This document shows positions 23,953-34,077 of a stretch of DNA of 64,000 nucleotides, one piece after another. The first letter of the stretch is position 1. Each line of letters starts with the position of its first letter. The stretch lies in contig NC_088780.1 of the NCBI RefSeq assembly GCF_958450345.1, positions 116,076,226 to 116,140,225 of the forward strand, in the 5' to 3' direction. The position numbers and the translations under genes were made by a program. This stretch comes from Calliphora vicina (Eukaryota; Arthropoda; Insecta; Diptera; Calliphoridae). Below the pieces are notes generated by a model. That model did not search any database. It was not told the origin of the DNA and worked only from the letters and a program-made list of their open reading frames with translations.

Positions 23953-24654
23953 TAGGGTTTAGGGTTTCCCGGATAATTTTATTTCGCGGGAAACGGGAAC
24001 GAAAAATTTAAGTTTCATTTTACGAGTTCTTATTTTAATGCAAAAGTTTCCAGACAATCTAAATTTTGTCTTCGATTGCTACTTGCTTCAAATAAAGCTA
24101 ATTCCCGCTTAAAACGACTTTCAGCATTTGATTTTCAATGTTTAGGGGTTTCTTTCTCAATATTGATTAAATATTTAAATTTTTAAAATTCCGCTCCATT
24201 TGTATTTCGGAAACATCTTTATCATCGCTTTGAACAGACGAGAATACATTGTGGTCAATTAGGCGTTCATACATTTGCTGTCCATAAATTTTTAACATTG
24301 TCTTTTTATATTATAATTATTATAATTTATGTAGCTTATTATGTTGTGAAGTTTTTAGGTAACTTTACATTCTATTGCATGAAGCATTTTTCGAAAAATC
24401 GTAGAATTTTTAGAAAACAGCTGTTCATAAAGAGTGTTCATTATAGCATCACCTATCAGCAAAGTAGTCTTCCAATTATATTTGGAAGAAGCCATTCATA
24501 AAACATAAATGTTCTATTTAAATATATTAAAGTATTTTTAATTAATTTTAAATTTTCCGTTTTTCCCGGGAAAAAAATTTAAATTTCCCAGGAATTCCCG
24601 ATAATAATTTTAGGGAAATTTTGAGATTTCCCGGTCTGGAATTCCCGGACCCTA
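23953..24654 (-). mobile_element. hAT element remnant with 8-bp duplication
   Basis: Left end TAGGGTTTAGGGTTTCCCGG, right end GAATTCCCGGACCCTA, giving inverted TAGGGT/C...CCGGGAA termini. Flanks CTTGTGTT (23945-23952) and TTTGTGTT (24655-24662) agree at 7 of 8 positions. CCCGG-rich subterminal repeats lie inside both ends. A transposase fragment is readable on the minus strand. Confidence 0.8.
24030..24112 (-). pseudogene. hAT transposase C-terminal region remnant
   Basis: The minus-strand frame reads RELALFEASSNRRQNLDCLE then TFALK and a stop. It corresponds to the segment just before the conserved hAT ending, where family members have ELxxYExxxxRxxNLxxLxxL. The usual TSxxxER dimerisation block does not follow, so the gene is truncated. 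Its location within an element with hAT termini and an 8-bp duplication supports the call. Confidence 0.6.
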
Positions 24655-24662
24655 TTTGTGTT

Positions 24663-25201
24663 GTTATTATTTATAAATACGAAATATAAAAATCATTCGT
24701 AATTAATTTAGTCTGAAAACTTTTTAATTTAATCACTTTTAATTGAATTTATTTTATAAATTAGCTCTTTTTTGAGCTGCATCATTTTCATGTTCGTAAA
24801 TTCTTGCCATTAAGCTTATTTTTCTCCATTTTAATATTTTACTTATTATATTTACTTATATTTTGATGCTTGATAAATGCAAACAATTTCCATTTTGTTG
24901 CTCGTTATTTTAGTGAGGAATATATTTTGTCGTAAGTTATTGCAGTATACTTCAAATTAACATAATGTTGAGATAAAAATAGAGCAATACAAATATGGTA
25001 AAATATATACAATTTATAAATTTGTACAACAAGAGTTTTATTGAAGATTCAAACTGCAGGATGTATTGAAATATTTTGCCGTTTCCCAATCAACAAAATG
25101 TATACATTTTCAACTTAAGTGATTTTATGTAGCAGTGTAGTTCCATAATATTAAATAAGAAAAGTTCATAATATACATATTTACAATATATATAATACTA
25201 G
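24663..25201. other. No gene seen
   Basis: AT-rich spacer without recognisable structure. Confidence 0.4.
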
Positions 25202-26620
25202 TTTAACCCGATGTGCTTCGCTACCCCTGTCGTAGTAAAATAATAAAATATGAAAAGATCTTATAAAAAAATAAGTAAGAAAGTATGCTCGGTGATGCCC
25301 GACCATATAATACCCTACACTAAGTAAATGAGCAAAAACATTTTTCTTTTAAAATATCAATAATTTATATTCGTGAGTGATTTTCGGAAGTGGACCTTAT
25401 ATGGGGGCTATGATCAATTATGGACCTATCAACATGAAATTAGATAGTGTTTCTTTATTTTGTGTGTATACCAACATTTTTAAGAGATTTATGCACGTTA
25501 AAGTGGTTTTCGGAAGTGGGTCTATATGGGAGCTATGACTACTTATGGACCGATCGTAACAAAATTTTGTGACATGAATTTCGTATATACAAAACTTATT
25601 TGAAACGAAATTTATGTAGATACATATATAAATTAAACAGTTATGACCGACAAAGTCCAATTTCGAGAGGACATTTGTATGGTGGCTAGGTGAAATAATG
25701 GACCGATTTCAGCCAGTTTCAATAGGCTTGGTCCTTAGGCCGAAAAAACTATATGTACCAAATTTTATCGAAATATGTTAAAAATTGTGACCTGTATTTT
25801 GCGCAAAAAGTTTATATGGACAACCAGTCAGACGGACGGACGGACATCGTTTAATCGACTCAGAAAGTGATTCTTAGTCGATCAGTATACTTTAAGGTGG
25901 GTGTTAGACTAATATTTTACCCTCCCCACTATGGTGGTGTAGGGTATAATAAATGAATATAATTAATACCGGAATTTCTTGTTTGTGAATAATTGCATAC
26001 CATGCCGTTAAATGTATAAAAAATATCCTAAGACATTCCCTAAGACATTCACTTCGCTATAATTTCCTATGTTTTTACAGTGGGCATGCTTCGATCCAGC
26101 CTATTTTAAGTCAAACTCCTAACAATGATATGAAAGCAATTTATTAAAAGTAAGAAGACTCTACCTATAAAAGTTGTTTAGATATTCGAAAAGAACTATT
26201 TACTTAACATGATCTGATACGAACCATTTTCAATAAGTCAGTGGTACTAATATTAGAGACTTGTTCAATGATTGTTCTGCAAATATTTGAAAATAACTAA
26301 TACAATCCAGCACATTTTCAGCTGTGGTAATGAAATAAATCCTTCAAAAGCTTTACGGCTTTCTCTAATACAGTTCATCAGATATTCGGTAATATGTTCA
26401 GTACTCTGTCCTCTATTAATAACCCTCCCGTTTTCGAACACATTACGTAAAATTATAAAAATATGTTTCGGACAAAGTTTGAAGAATCTTGAAATTTTAG
26501 TTACCTAGATATTCAAAATAAACTAAGCGCATTGTATGGAAGAGTCCATACCCACTGTTCCTATCTCAGCCATTATTCAGCAGATAACTCATCCCCTGTT
26601 CCGATCACTCCCATTTTTGG
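25202..26620 (+). repeat. Interspersed repeat with TTCGAAAATAAC modules, interrupted by two insertions
   Basis: Begins TTTAACCCGATGTGCTTCGC, resumes after the nested repeat at 25953 and carries AGATATTCGAAAAGAACTAT, GTTCCGATCACTCCCATTTT and similar modules that recur at 35640-36090. A piggyBac-like sequence interrupts it at a TTAA (26621). No ORF. Class uncertain. Confidence 0.6.
25274..25952 (+). mobile_element. Hairpin-ended repeat (TATGGACCGATC family), full-length-like copy
   Basis: Starts ATAAGTAAGAAAGTATGCTC, then GATGCCCGACCATATAATAC. Two internal modules carry GGGGGCTATGATCAATTATG and TATGGGAGCTATGAC. It ends with the hairpin TACCCTCCCCAC-TATG-GTGGTGTAGGGTA at 25918-25946. A CAGTCAGACGGACGGACGG stretch near 25830 is typical of fly repeats of this kind. 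Non-coding. Confidence 0.8.
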
Positions 26621-26735
26621 TTAACCCTTTGTCGACCGACGGTACTACAAGTACCATTACAATAATAAGCTTACAAAATGAAATCAAAACATATTTTGAC
26701 CCTTTTTGCCCAAAAGTACTTTGAAGTACACTGTC
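26621..26735 (+). mobile_element. piggyBac-like end with paired palindromic modules
   Basis: TTAA at 26621-26624 followed by CCCTTTGTCGACCGAC and the palindrome GGTACTACAAGTACC (26641-26655). A second direct module, CCCTTTTTGCCCAA, leads into AGTACTTTGAAGTAC (26715-26729). Inserted in the surrounding repeat at ...TTTTTGG|TTAA; the related copy near 35810 reads TTTTTGGTTACATTCC without it. The right terminus was not found, so the fragment is probably truncated. Confidence 0.55.
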
Positions 26736-26994
26736 ATCTTTGGAATAATAAATTTTTTTTGTCTATAAAAAGTTTCGCTTTATTTTTCTTACGAATTTTA
26801 CTACTAACATTTAAAAACAGCCGTTTTCCGTTTCCAAGTAAAATATAGTTATTATCCGGTTTCTCCACTAAATATTTCGAATTTCAAAAAAGTACCAAAC
26901 AGCTGTCAGCTTGTTTAAAGTAGATACAGATAAAGATGCATTGTAAATGTTATTTATATTTGTACTAGAAATGAAATAAAATGTTTAGAATTAA

Positions 26995-27390
26995 AACAAG
27001 TAAGATAGTATGGTCGGTCAAGCCCTGCACTAAGTAAATGAACATATTTTTCTTTTAAAATTTCAGTAATTTATTTTTGTGAATGATTTTCGAAAGATGG
27101 CCTTAAATGGGAGCTATGACTATTTATTAACCGATCGCCATGGAATTAGGTCGTGTAATTTATATCTATGTATACGAAAATTATTTTTGTTGAATTTTAT
27201 GTGTACACTAATATTTTAAAGAGATTTATGCTCGTTAAAGTGATTTTCGGAAACAGGCCTTATATGAAAGTGATTCTGAGTCGATCGTTATAATTTAACG
27301 TGATGTTAGACTAATATTTTTGGACGTTGCAAACATCTGCACAAACCCAATATACCCTCCCCACTATGGTGATGTATGGTATAATTAAAA
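26995..27390 (+). mobile_element. Hairpin-ended repeat (TATGGACCGATC family), short copy
   Basis: Begins AACAAGTAAGATAGTATGGTC, has one module (GGGAGCTATGACTATTTATT, GAACCGATCG-like), the GGACGTTGCAAACATCTGCA block and the terminal hairpin at 27351-27383 (TACCCTCCCCAC / GTGATGTATGGTATA). Internally deleted relative to 25274-25952. Confidence 0.78.
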
Positions 27391-27655
27391 GTGAAAATAT
27401 TGTAAAAATAAATTATCGCATCAAAATCAATTGCAAAGAATTTGTATTATTGCGGCGGAAAAATAAAACCAAAACAAAATTAAAAGGGCAGAAAACTTGA
27501 TTGTTTTCTGTCTCGTGACACCTCTGTATATATTCTGTACTTGAGTTGCTCAATCATGTTTCAAGTTGCCACGAAATAACTGTTATTTTTGTTTAATAAG
27601 CAATTGGTTATAGAAAAAATAACTGCAAAATAAATAGTTCCCGTAGAAACAATTA

Positions 27656-27816
27656 CACTGTGCAACAAGAAAATCTTTCCCGAATGAGACCAACGGGAAA
27701 TGAAAGTAGATAATTAGTATACCAAAACCCCAAAGGGTTTTTAAAAGTTAGCTCGTGTTTTAAAGTTATTCGCCTTTAAAGTTCAGCTTTTTTGAGTAAA
27801 AATTTTTCATATATAT
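27656..27816 (+). repeat. Left TIR of the 27.7-kb transposon
   Basis: About 161 bp, matching the complement of 29314-29482 with small indels. Shared blocks include CACTGTGCA, ATCTTTCCCGAATGAGAC, ACCAAAACCCC, AAAGTTAGCTCGT, GCCTTTAAAGTTCAGCTTTT and TTTTTCATATATAT. The promoter of the transposase gene should lie in or just after it. Confidence 0.95.
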
Positions 27817-27884
27817 GTATTTTATGAATAATCTATTGAAGTAAGTCAATATTTATATAAAGTAATTTTAGTTGAATGTTCTAG

Positions 27885-29253
27885 TCAAATGATCCCATTT
27901 TGATTACACAAACCAAGCTAGACTGCATTATTGCAAAGCTTGGACTTTCACAACGTAAGTCCGAAGAACTGGCTAGATTTTTAAATTCAAATATTCTCTT
28001 GGTCCCTGGAACCAAAATATCAGCCTACAGACATCGCCAAGCAACACTGCAAGAATGTTTTTTTGCAAATAACGAGCAAACATGTGCTTACTGCAAGGAT
28101 GTGGACAAACTAATGAGCCAAATGGACATTGGTTACAATGCGGCTGAGTGGAGACTTTTTATTGATAGCTCCAAAACCAGTTTAAAAGCAGTGTTGCTCC
28201 ATCAAACAAACTCAAAACCATCGGTACCAATTGCCTATAGTGTAGAAACGAACGAGACGTATGACTCATTAAAAACTATTCTTCAAGAAGTAGACTACAA
28301 TAAACATCAATGGAAAATATGCTGTGACTTGAAAGTGGTAGCAATTCTTCGGGGTTTGCTATCTGGATACATTAAAAAAATGTGCTTTCTATGTGACTGG
28401 GACTCCAGATATAAGGGTGATCAATATGCAAATCATGAATGGAAGTGTAGGGAATTAAGCAAACATGCGAATGCCAACGTCATTGAAGATCCCCTGGTAC
28501 CTCAAGACAAAGTTTTATTACCACCATTACATATTAAACTCGGTATAGTAAAAAGTTTTCTGAAAACTGTGGTTAAGAGGGATGAAGTTTACTCTACTTT
28601 AGCAAAAATTTTCCCCCGACTCACTGAAAGTAAATTAAAAGAAGGTAAAACATTTAAAATAAGTATATTTTTCTTGATTAAAATATGTATTTTTTATAAC
28701 TTTTCTTCCTCTAGGTGTTGTGAATGGTCCAGACATTCGGAAGCTGGTCAAAAATCAGGAATTTGATAATATTTTAAATAAAAACGAATTGATTGCTTGG
28801 CAATCAATCAAAGAGGTTATTGGCGGGTAAAAATAGGTCTGACAACTATCAGAGATCTGTTAACGCAATGATGAATGCTTTTTCTAAAATAGGCGTTAAT
28901 ATGTCGCTCAAAATTTATTACCTAAATCATCATCTAGACTACTTCGGTCAGCAACTAGCGACCGAATCAAATGAACAAGGTGAACAGTACCACCAAATTG
29001 TAATGCCATTTGAAATGAGGTAATTTTTAATATACATATATTTTTTCCCAATACATTTTAACACAAATTTTGCAGATATCGAGGAAAAAAGTCTCACGAT
29101 GCTGTATTAGCGGAAATTTGTTGGTGGAGCAAGAACTTGCATTACGATTATGAAGGAGAAGAAAACACAGGAAGTGAACTACAAAATTTGTCTACTTCAA
29201 ATTCTGGTTCTACAGAGCATCCATCAGAGCAGAAAAGACCTCGAACTATATAA
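27885..29253 (+). pseudogene. Transposase-like gene, three exons, one frameshift
   Basis: Exon 1 (27885-28644), intron 28645-28714 (GTAAAA...CTCTAG), exon 2 (28715-29019), intron 29020-29075 (GTAATT...TTGCAG), exon 3 (29076-29253, stop TAA). About 408 residues result. Counting from the codon at 27900: FIDSS (D89), CCDLK (D143), a CFLC zinc-type pair (C162, C165), LPPLHIKLG (H211), and after the first intron NEQGEQYHQ with candidate catalytic E. This D-D-(CxxC)-H-E order is that expected of an RNase H-fold DDE transposase with a zinc-binding insertion (inference). I recall many invertebrate hypothetical proteins with the same motifs but no firm family name. A 1-nt insertion or 2-nt deletion near 28810-28830 puts TAA at 28828 in the first frame. 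No convincing initiator ATG: the frame is closed by TAG at 27882, which sits at a possible acceptor paired with a GTAAGT donor at 27841. Confidence 0.82.
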
Positions 29254-29313
29254 TGTAGTTCATTTTTATATAAAATATGTAAAAAAAAATACAAATTAAA
29301 TTTTAAAAATTAA

Positions 29314-29482
29314 ATATATATGAAAAATATTTACTCAAAAAAGCTGAACTTTAAAGGCGCATAACTTTAAAATACGAGCTAACTTTTTAAAACACTTTGG
29401 GGGTTTTGGTCTACTGATGTTCTACTATCACTTCCCGTCTCATTCGGGAAAGATTTAATGTCCCGAAATTTGATGCACAGTG
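29314..29482 (-). repeat. Right TIR of the 27.7-kb transposon
   Basis: Inverted match to 27656-27816. It holds an extra AATTTCGGGACATTA-type stretch near the terminus (29455-29470 region) and several substitutions, so the two arms have diverged since insertion. Confidence 0.95.
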
Positions 29483-29485
29483 TTA

Positions 29486-30035
29486 TAAATTTTAGTCCTC
29501 CCATAACGATTATAAAAGATTTTTATTTTTTCGGTCTTCTATTAACTATAGCTATTATAATTTTTTTTTTATTATTATTATTTTGTCTTCCATAGCGATT
29601 AAAAATTACATGGTGACAAACTCGTTAAATTTAGGTGAACCATGATTGATTTTAACATGGGCGTGTCATTGGAGATATAAATATTCTTGATTCTTAAAAA
29701 ATTCTGAACCGATTTATCTTTCTCTGTCTATTAACTCTATGCCGTTTAGTGGTCTCTATGCTAACCACCTTTTCTATAGTCTCATCGTTTATGTTTTTTT
29801 GCAAAAAATAAAAATCTATTATAATGGTTATCAAAGACCAAAACAATATTCGTTATTTGTAACTGTTATTCAGACACCATTTTTTAAAAATTCTTGATAA
29901 TCAATTATTTCAGGATTTTTTCCAATATTGGTTATAACAGTTATGTCCTTGGTTTCAACAGATATGGATAAAAATGTGTGAAAAAACGTTGACAAAGACG
30001 AAATATGGTCTGAATATTTTCTAATAAAAAAAATA
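29486..30035. other. No gene seen
   Basis: AT-rich; two loosely similar stretches (29535-29560 and 29705-29790) share TCTATTAACT. No coding motif. Confidence 0.4.
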
Positions 30036-30385
30036 ATCTATATATATATATAAAATACAAAAAATGTTTTTACCTAAGTCAGTTATAGACTCTGAGACCA
30101 TCCAACCGATTAGCTCCAAACTGGTATCATTAGAAAGGAAATTTTCTGAATATGGTTTTGGACACCTAAAATACTACATTAGGTCCATTCGGTGATTTCG
30201 TAAAGAAGATTTTCGAATTTTCTCATACAAACATTTTTCATCTATATATAGGGGAATTCACGTCAAGTGAACCAACTTTTAAAATCGATGTCTCCCGGAT
30301 GAAATTTACACCAGGGTTATACCTATTGGATAATAATTCAGACACAATTTTTAAACAAGATCGGTTCAGAACTCTCTGAGTTAGA

Positions 30386-30605
30386 GTTTTTTTGCTCAAA
30401 AGAAAGCTTAGGTCTATTCCTTTAAGAGCTTTTTGGTCTCGTAGTGGGATGCGAGTGGGATAGTATCAAAATAAATGTTCTAACACAAAAATATTATGTC
30501 TTGACTTACAAAATATTTATTTTGATAGATATTCCACTCGCATCCCACTACGAGACCAAAAAGCTCTTAAAGGAATAGACCTAAGCTTTCTTTTGAGCAA
30601 AAAAA
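30386..30605. repeat. Near-perfect long hairpin
   Basis: Arms 30387-30478 and 30512-30605 surround a spacer of about 33 bp. Their outer 65 bp (from GCTCAAAAGAAAGCTTAGG to GGATGCGAGTGG) are identical when one is reverse-complemented. Confidence 0.92.
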
Positions 30606-31150
30606 AAAAATTAAAAAAGGGCCCCTTTTGAAAAAAAGTTCGATTTTGCCGAAAAAAAAATCAAAAATTGTATATCTTGAGTTACAAAACATTTATTTTG
30701 CTATATATCCCACTCGCATTCCACTAAGCGACCAATTAGATCTTAAAGGACTAGACCCAAGCTTTCTTCTGAGCAAAAAAAAATTTACAAAAAGAGCCCA
30801 TTTTGGAAAAAAAAAAGTTCGATTTGGAAAAAAAGTTCGATTTTGAAAAAAAAGTGCAAAATTGCTTGTTTTGAGTTACAAAACATTTATTTTGAAAGAT
30901 ATACCACTCGCATCCCACTAAGCCACCAAATAGGTCTGAAAGGAAAATATCCAAGTTTTCTTTTGAGCAAAAAAATATTAAAAATTTTGAAAAAAAAGTG
31001 AACAAAGTTTTTGATTTTGCAAAAAAAGTCAAAAATTGCATGTTTTGAGTTACAAAACATTTTTTTTGATAGATATCAAACTCGCATCCCACTAAGCGAC
31101 CAAATAGGTCTTCAAGAAAAATATCTAAGCTTTATTTTAAGAAAAAGGGC
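30512..31150 (+). repeat. Four direct modules of about 160-190 bp
   Basis: Each begins near TTGAGTTACAAAACATTTAT (about 30512, 30678, 30870, 31042), continues CACTCGCATCCCACTAAGCG and CTAAGCTTTCTTTTGAGC, then a poly(A)-rich AAAAAGTTCGATTTTG spacer. An inverted unit precedes them. The open frames across this region on both strands arise from the repeated poly(A) spacers and are not genes. Confidence 0.85.
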
Positions 31151-31766
31151 CCATTTTGAAAAAAAGTTAAAAAAGTTTTTGATTTTGAATATTAATTTTT
31201 TTTTTTTTTTTAATATTTTTTTTCGAAAGATTGAAGAAATAGCTATCTAAACTATTTGGAACACATTTTGCTGAGAACAATAGGTAATAAGTTACATGGA
31301 TGAGAAAAATCACATGTTTGGCCAAAATGTCAAATTTTGACCCCCTTCTAACTCAGAGAGTTCTAGACCGATCTTGTTAAAAAATTGTGTCTAAATTACT
31401 ATCAAATACGTCTAACCTTGGTGTAAATTTCATCCCGATCGGAAGACATCGATTTTAAAAGTTGGTTCACTTGACGTGAAATCCCCCATATATAGAAATG
31501 GATGTATGCTCCGAATGAACTCAAAAACGGCTGGACCGATTTCAATGAAATTTTCAGGGAATCTTCAGAATAGCCTAGCGGGTAACAGTGTTTTTGATTT
31601 TCGGTGTTTGGGCGGAGGGTTGTGTCAATTGTCCTACTTAATTTTTGAATTCATTGGAACCAGCCGAAATGCCACTTTTTCCGACACTGTATATTAAAAT
31701 CGAGATCGAGATGCAATATAAAACAGATGTTTTCTAAAGGCCAGCAACGCAGACCGGGTTCAGCTT

Positions 31767-32508
31767 GTTATATATGAAAGTTAGCAAATAGTATGTTTAT
31801 TAAAAAAAATTAATTTCAAGTTGTAGAATAAAACGAACTTGTGTGTTATAAAGAATTCATTTTGGATTTAAGTTTGTGGAAATATTAGAAAAATTAATTA
31901 AAAGTCACAGTGAAATACAGGAAAAATGTTTGACCCTAATAAAAAGTAATTAGGATCTTAAAAATAAACTACGTTTATTTGCCTTAATCCTTTAATAATT
32001 TGCGTGATTTTTCTGCATATTATGTTGATAATTCATATTTTTATATGTGTGTTCTATGTACTTCTGATGTTATTTAACCTACTCCAACATTATGTATATT
32101 TTATTAAGCATCCGTCGCTACCACGCAATATTTTCTTGCTTTTTCTGTAGCATTTTTTGTAAAACTTTAGTTTTATAGTTTGTCTGGATATGAGTATACT
32201 TTTCTATTTTTGAATATGCTCATAAATTTTATATGACAATAAAAATACAGTAAATGTAGAGAAATTGATTTATGCTAAAATGTTAGTCAATAAGCTAGTA
32301 AAATATCACTATGGGGCAAAAACGAATTGGTTTGAAAATTATAGTTTAGAAGCGTAAAGCAGCATGATTAAATTGTATACCCAATATACAATAGTATGCA
32401 GTAAGAATAGTTTTGTAACAGAATAGTTTTGCGAAAGCTCGATTATTAAATTAATTATGTAATGTAAGAATAATGAATATATTTATTACGCAAGCATCTT
32501 CCATACGG
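31767..32508. other. No gene seen
   Basis: AT-rich spacer with no recognisable motif. Confidence 0.4.
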
Positions 32509-33860
32509 GCATTTTCTTGTCATCCTACATAACATAGAGAGCCTATATAGTGGCATAGATTTTGCAAAAATAAGAGTTACCGAAAAACAAGTAAGAGTAC
32601 TTTATTCGGCCGTGCCGAATCTTAAATACCTTCCACATAAATATGATGATATAACAACTGAAATAATATAATAATTGTTAGAAATACTAGTTTACGCAGA
32701 AGATATTTTATTTCAAATGTACAACAAATTATATCTAATTCAGCAATTTATAATTGAAATTCCTATTAGAACGTATGCAATTTAACAATTTATATACTTA
32801 GTAATAAATTAATACGTTTGGATCAACATTTTTCCCTTTTAACCTCAAGTGAAGAAACAGAGTTTAAAAAAGGGTATACAAATATATTTAGACAAATTTC
32901 AAAATATTTGGTTGTGGGACTTATATGGGGGCTATGACCTATTATGATTCGATGTCATAAAATATTTTAACGTGATTTTTATGTATTTATATGGGAGCTG
33001 TGGCCAATTATGGACCTATATTCACAAAATTCAGTATTATGAATACAAATTACTGATCTGTGTACTATTTTGGTTCAATATATAGATGGTATGACCTATT
33101 ATGGTCCTAAGTATTTAAGGGCTGTTTTTGTAGAATTTCATATAAACAACGCTATTAACAAGAGTGGACCTTATATGGGAGCTATGCCGAATTATGGACC
33201 AATATTTAAAAAATCTTGTAGTACGATTCTTGGATACAAATTACTGATCGGTGTAAAATGTTGGTTCAATACAGTTTTTTTTGGATATTTGTGCAGGTTA
33301 ATGTGTCTTCCTGATGTGGTTCTTATATGGAGGCTATGACCAATTATGGGCCTATCATCATAAAATTTGGTACATAGATTTTTGTATATATTGAATAAAT
33401 TTTTTTCGAATTTCAACCTGATTTGTAAGAAATTTATGAGGATTTTAGTGATTTTTGGGAGTGAACCTTATATGGGAGCTATGGTTAAATATGGACCGAT
33501 ATTCACAAAATCCAGAAGTATGATTACTGGATTACTGTCGAATTTTAGCATGATAAAGGTATTTATATGAGATTTATGGGTACTCGGTCAAATATGGACC
33601 GATATTCACAAAATCCCGTAGTATGATTTCTAAATATATATAAGTTACGAATCTGTGTAAAATTTTGTTTTGATATTCATATTTTTTAGATAAAAAATTT
33701 GGTGTTGTGATTTTTTTAAGCACAAAACTTTTTTTTCCTGAATTTTGTGTGGATACTGCAATTTTGTAGGTATTTGCAGACCATAGAACCATATTTCGGG
33801 AAGAAATTTGTATGGGGGCTACGAGAAATCATGGACCGATTCTTATAATTTTTGTCAGAG

Positions 33861-33988
33861 TTACCCCCATTTTCTCAATATCTGGTTATCGTTTTTCGTA
33901 ACGATAAACCTCCAATTAACATTTTTTTTGTATGAGAACTGTCAGTTTATCGTCACGATAAAAAATAACCTGAGATTAAGAAAATGGG
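33861..33988. mobile_element. 128-bp foldback MITE
   Basis: CCCCCATTTTCTCAATATCT and its inverted counterpart form arms that continue through GGTTATCG and CGATAAAC around a 35-bp centre. The nested ATCGTTTTTCGTAACGATAA stretch gives a second, smaller stem within the left arm. Flanked by TTA at the left and CTA at the right; no clear duplication. Confidence 0.8.
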
Positions 33989-34077
33989 GGCTAGTCTTTT
34001 TAACATAAAAATAACGTGTGTATAATAATACACATAATACCATACTGCAATATATTTGCACAAATAACAAAAACTAT

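Larger units (their letters stand above)
27656..29482 (+). mobile_element. 1.8-kb DNA transposon with long TIRs and an intron-containing transposase-like gene
   Basis: Ends are CACTGTGCA...TGCACAGTG. The flanks are TTA on both sides (27653-27655, 29483-29485), taken as a 3-bp target duplication. Inverted repeats of about 165 bp follow. The space between the TIRs is nearly filled by one plus-strand, three-exon gene for a protein that looks like an RNase H-fold transposase. The gene has a single frameshift, so this copy is probably dead, but termini, TIRs, splice sites and the rest of the frame are well preserved. The CACTG terminus with a 3-bp duplication recalls CMC (CACTA) and, by duplication only, PIF/Harbinger; I cannot place the superfamily from sequence alone. 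Confidence 0.9.
30251..31487. mobile_element. Foldback element with GGGGAATTCACGTCAAG termini
   Basis: The left end GGGGAATTCACGTCAAGTGA and the right end (inverted) GGGGGATTTCACGTCAAGTG form TIRs that continue at least 150 bp through TTTTAAAATCGATGTCT and AGAACTCTCTGAGTTAGA. ATATATA flanks both sides (30244-30250, 31488-31494); AT-rich flanks make the exact duplication uncertain. The interior is built of inverted and direct modules rather than coding sequence. Confidence 0.8.
30036..31766 (+). mobile_element. Helitron-like/INE-like repeat split by a foldback element
   Basis: The left part begins TCTATATATATATAAAATAC and carries GACTCTGAGACCATCCAACC. The right part resumes after 31487 with AACGGCTGGACCGATTTCAA and ends GCCAGCAACGCAGACCGGGT then TCAGCT. 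Ends of this style (TATATA...AACG...CCGGGT...CAGCT) are common in dipteran and lepidopteran genomes as non-autonomous repeats. Helitron origin is only a suggestion. Confidence 0.5.

Noticed and set aside
24298..24501. Membrane-protein-like ORF (MSFYIIIIII...)
   Set aside because: Lies inside a hAT element, on the strand opposite to its transposase remnant, and is hydrophobic because of AT/TA-rich codons.
25202..25222. TTTAACCCGATGTGCTTCGC as a piggyBac TTAA terminus
   Set aside because: It lacks the CCCTT lead and palindrome; it fits the start of a different repeat also related to 35640-36090.
30628..31250. ORFs encoding lysine/phenylalanine-rich repeats with KKKS blocks
   Set aside because: They are translations of the poly(A) spacers and repeated modules of a foldback element and occur on both strands.
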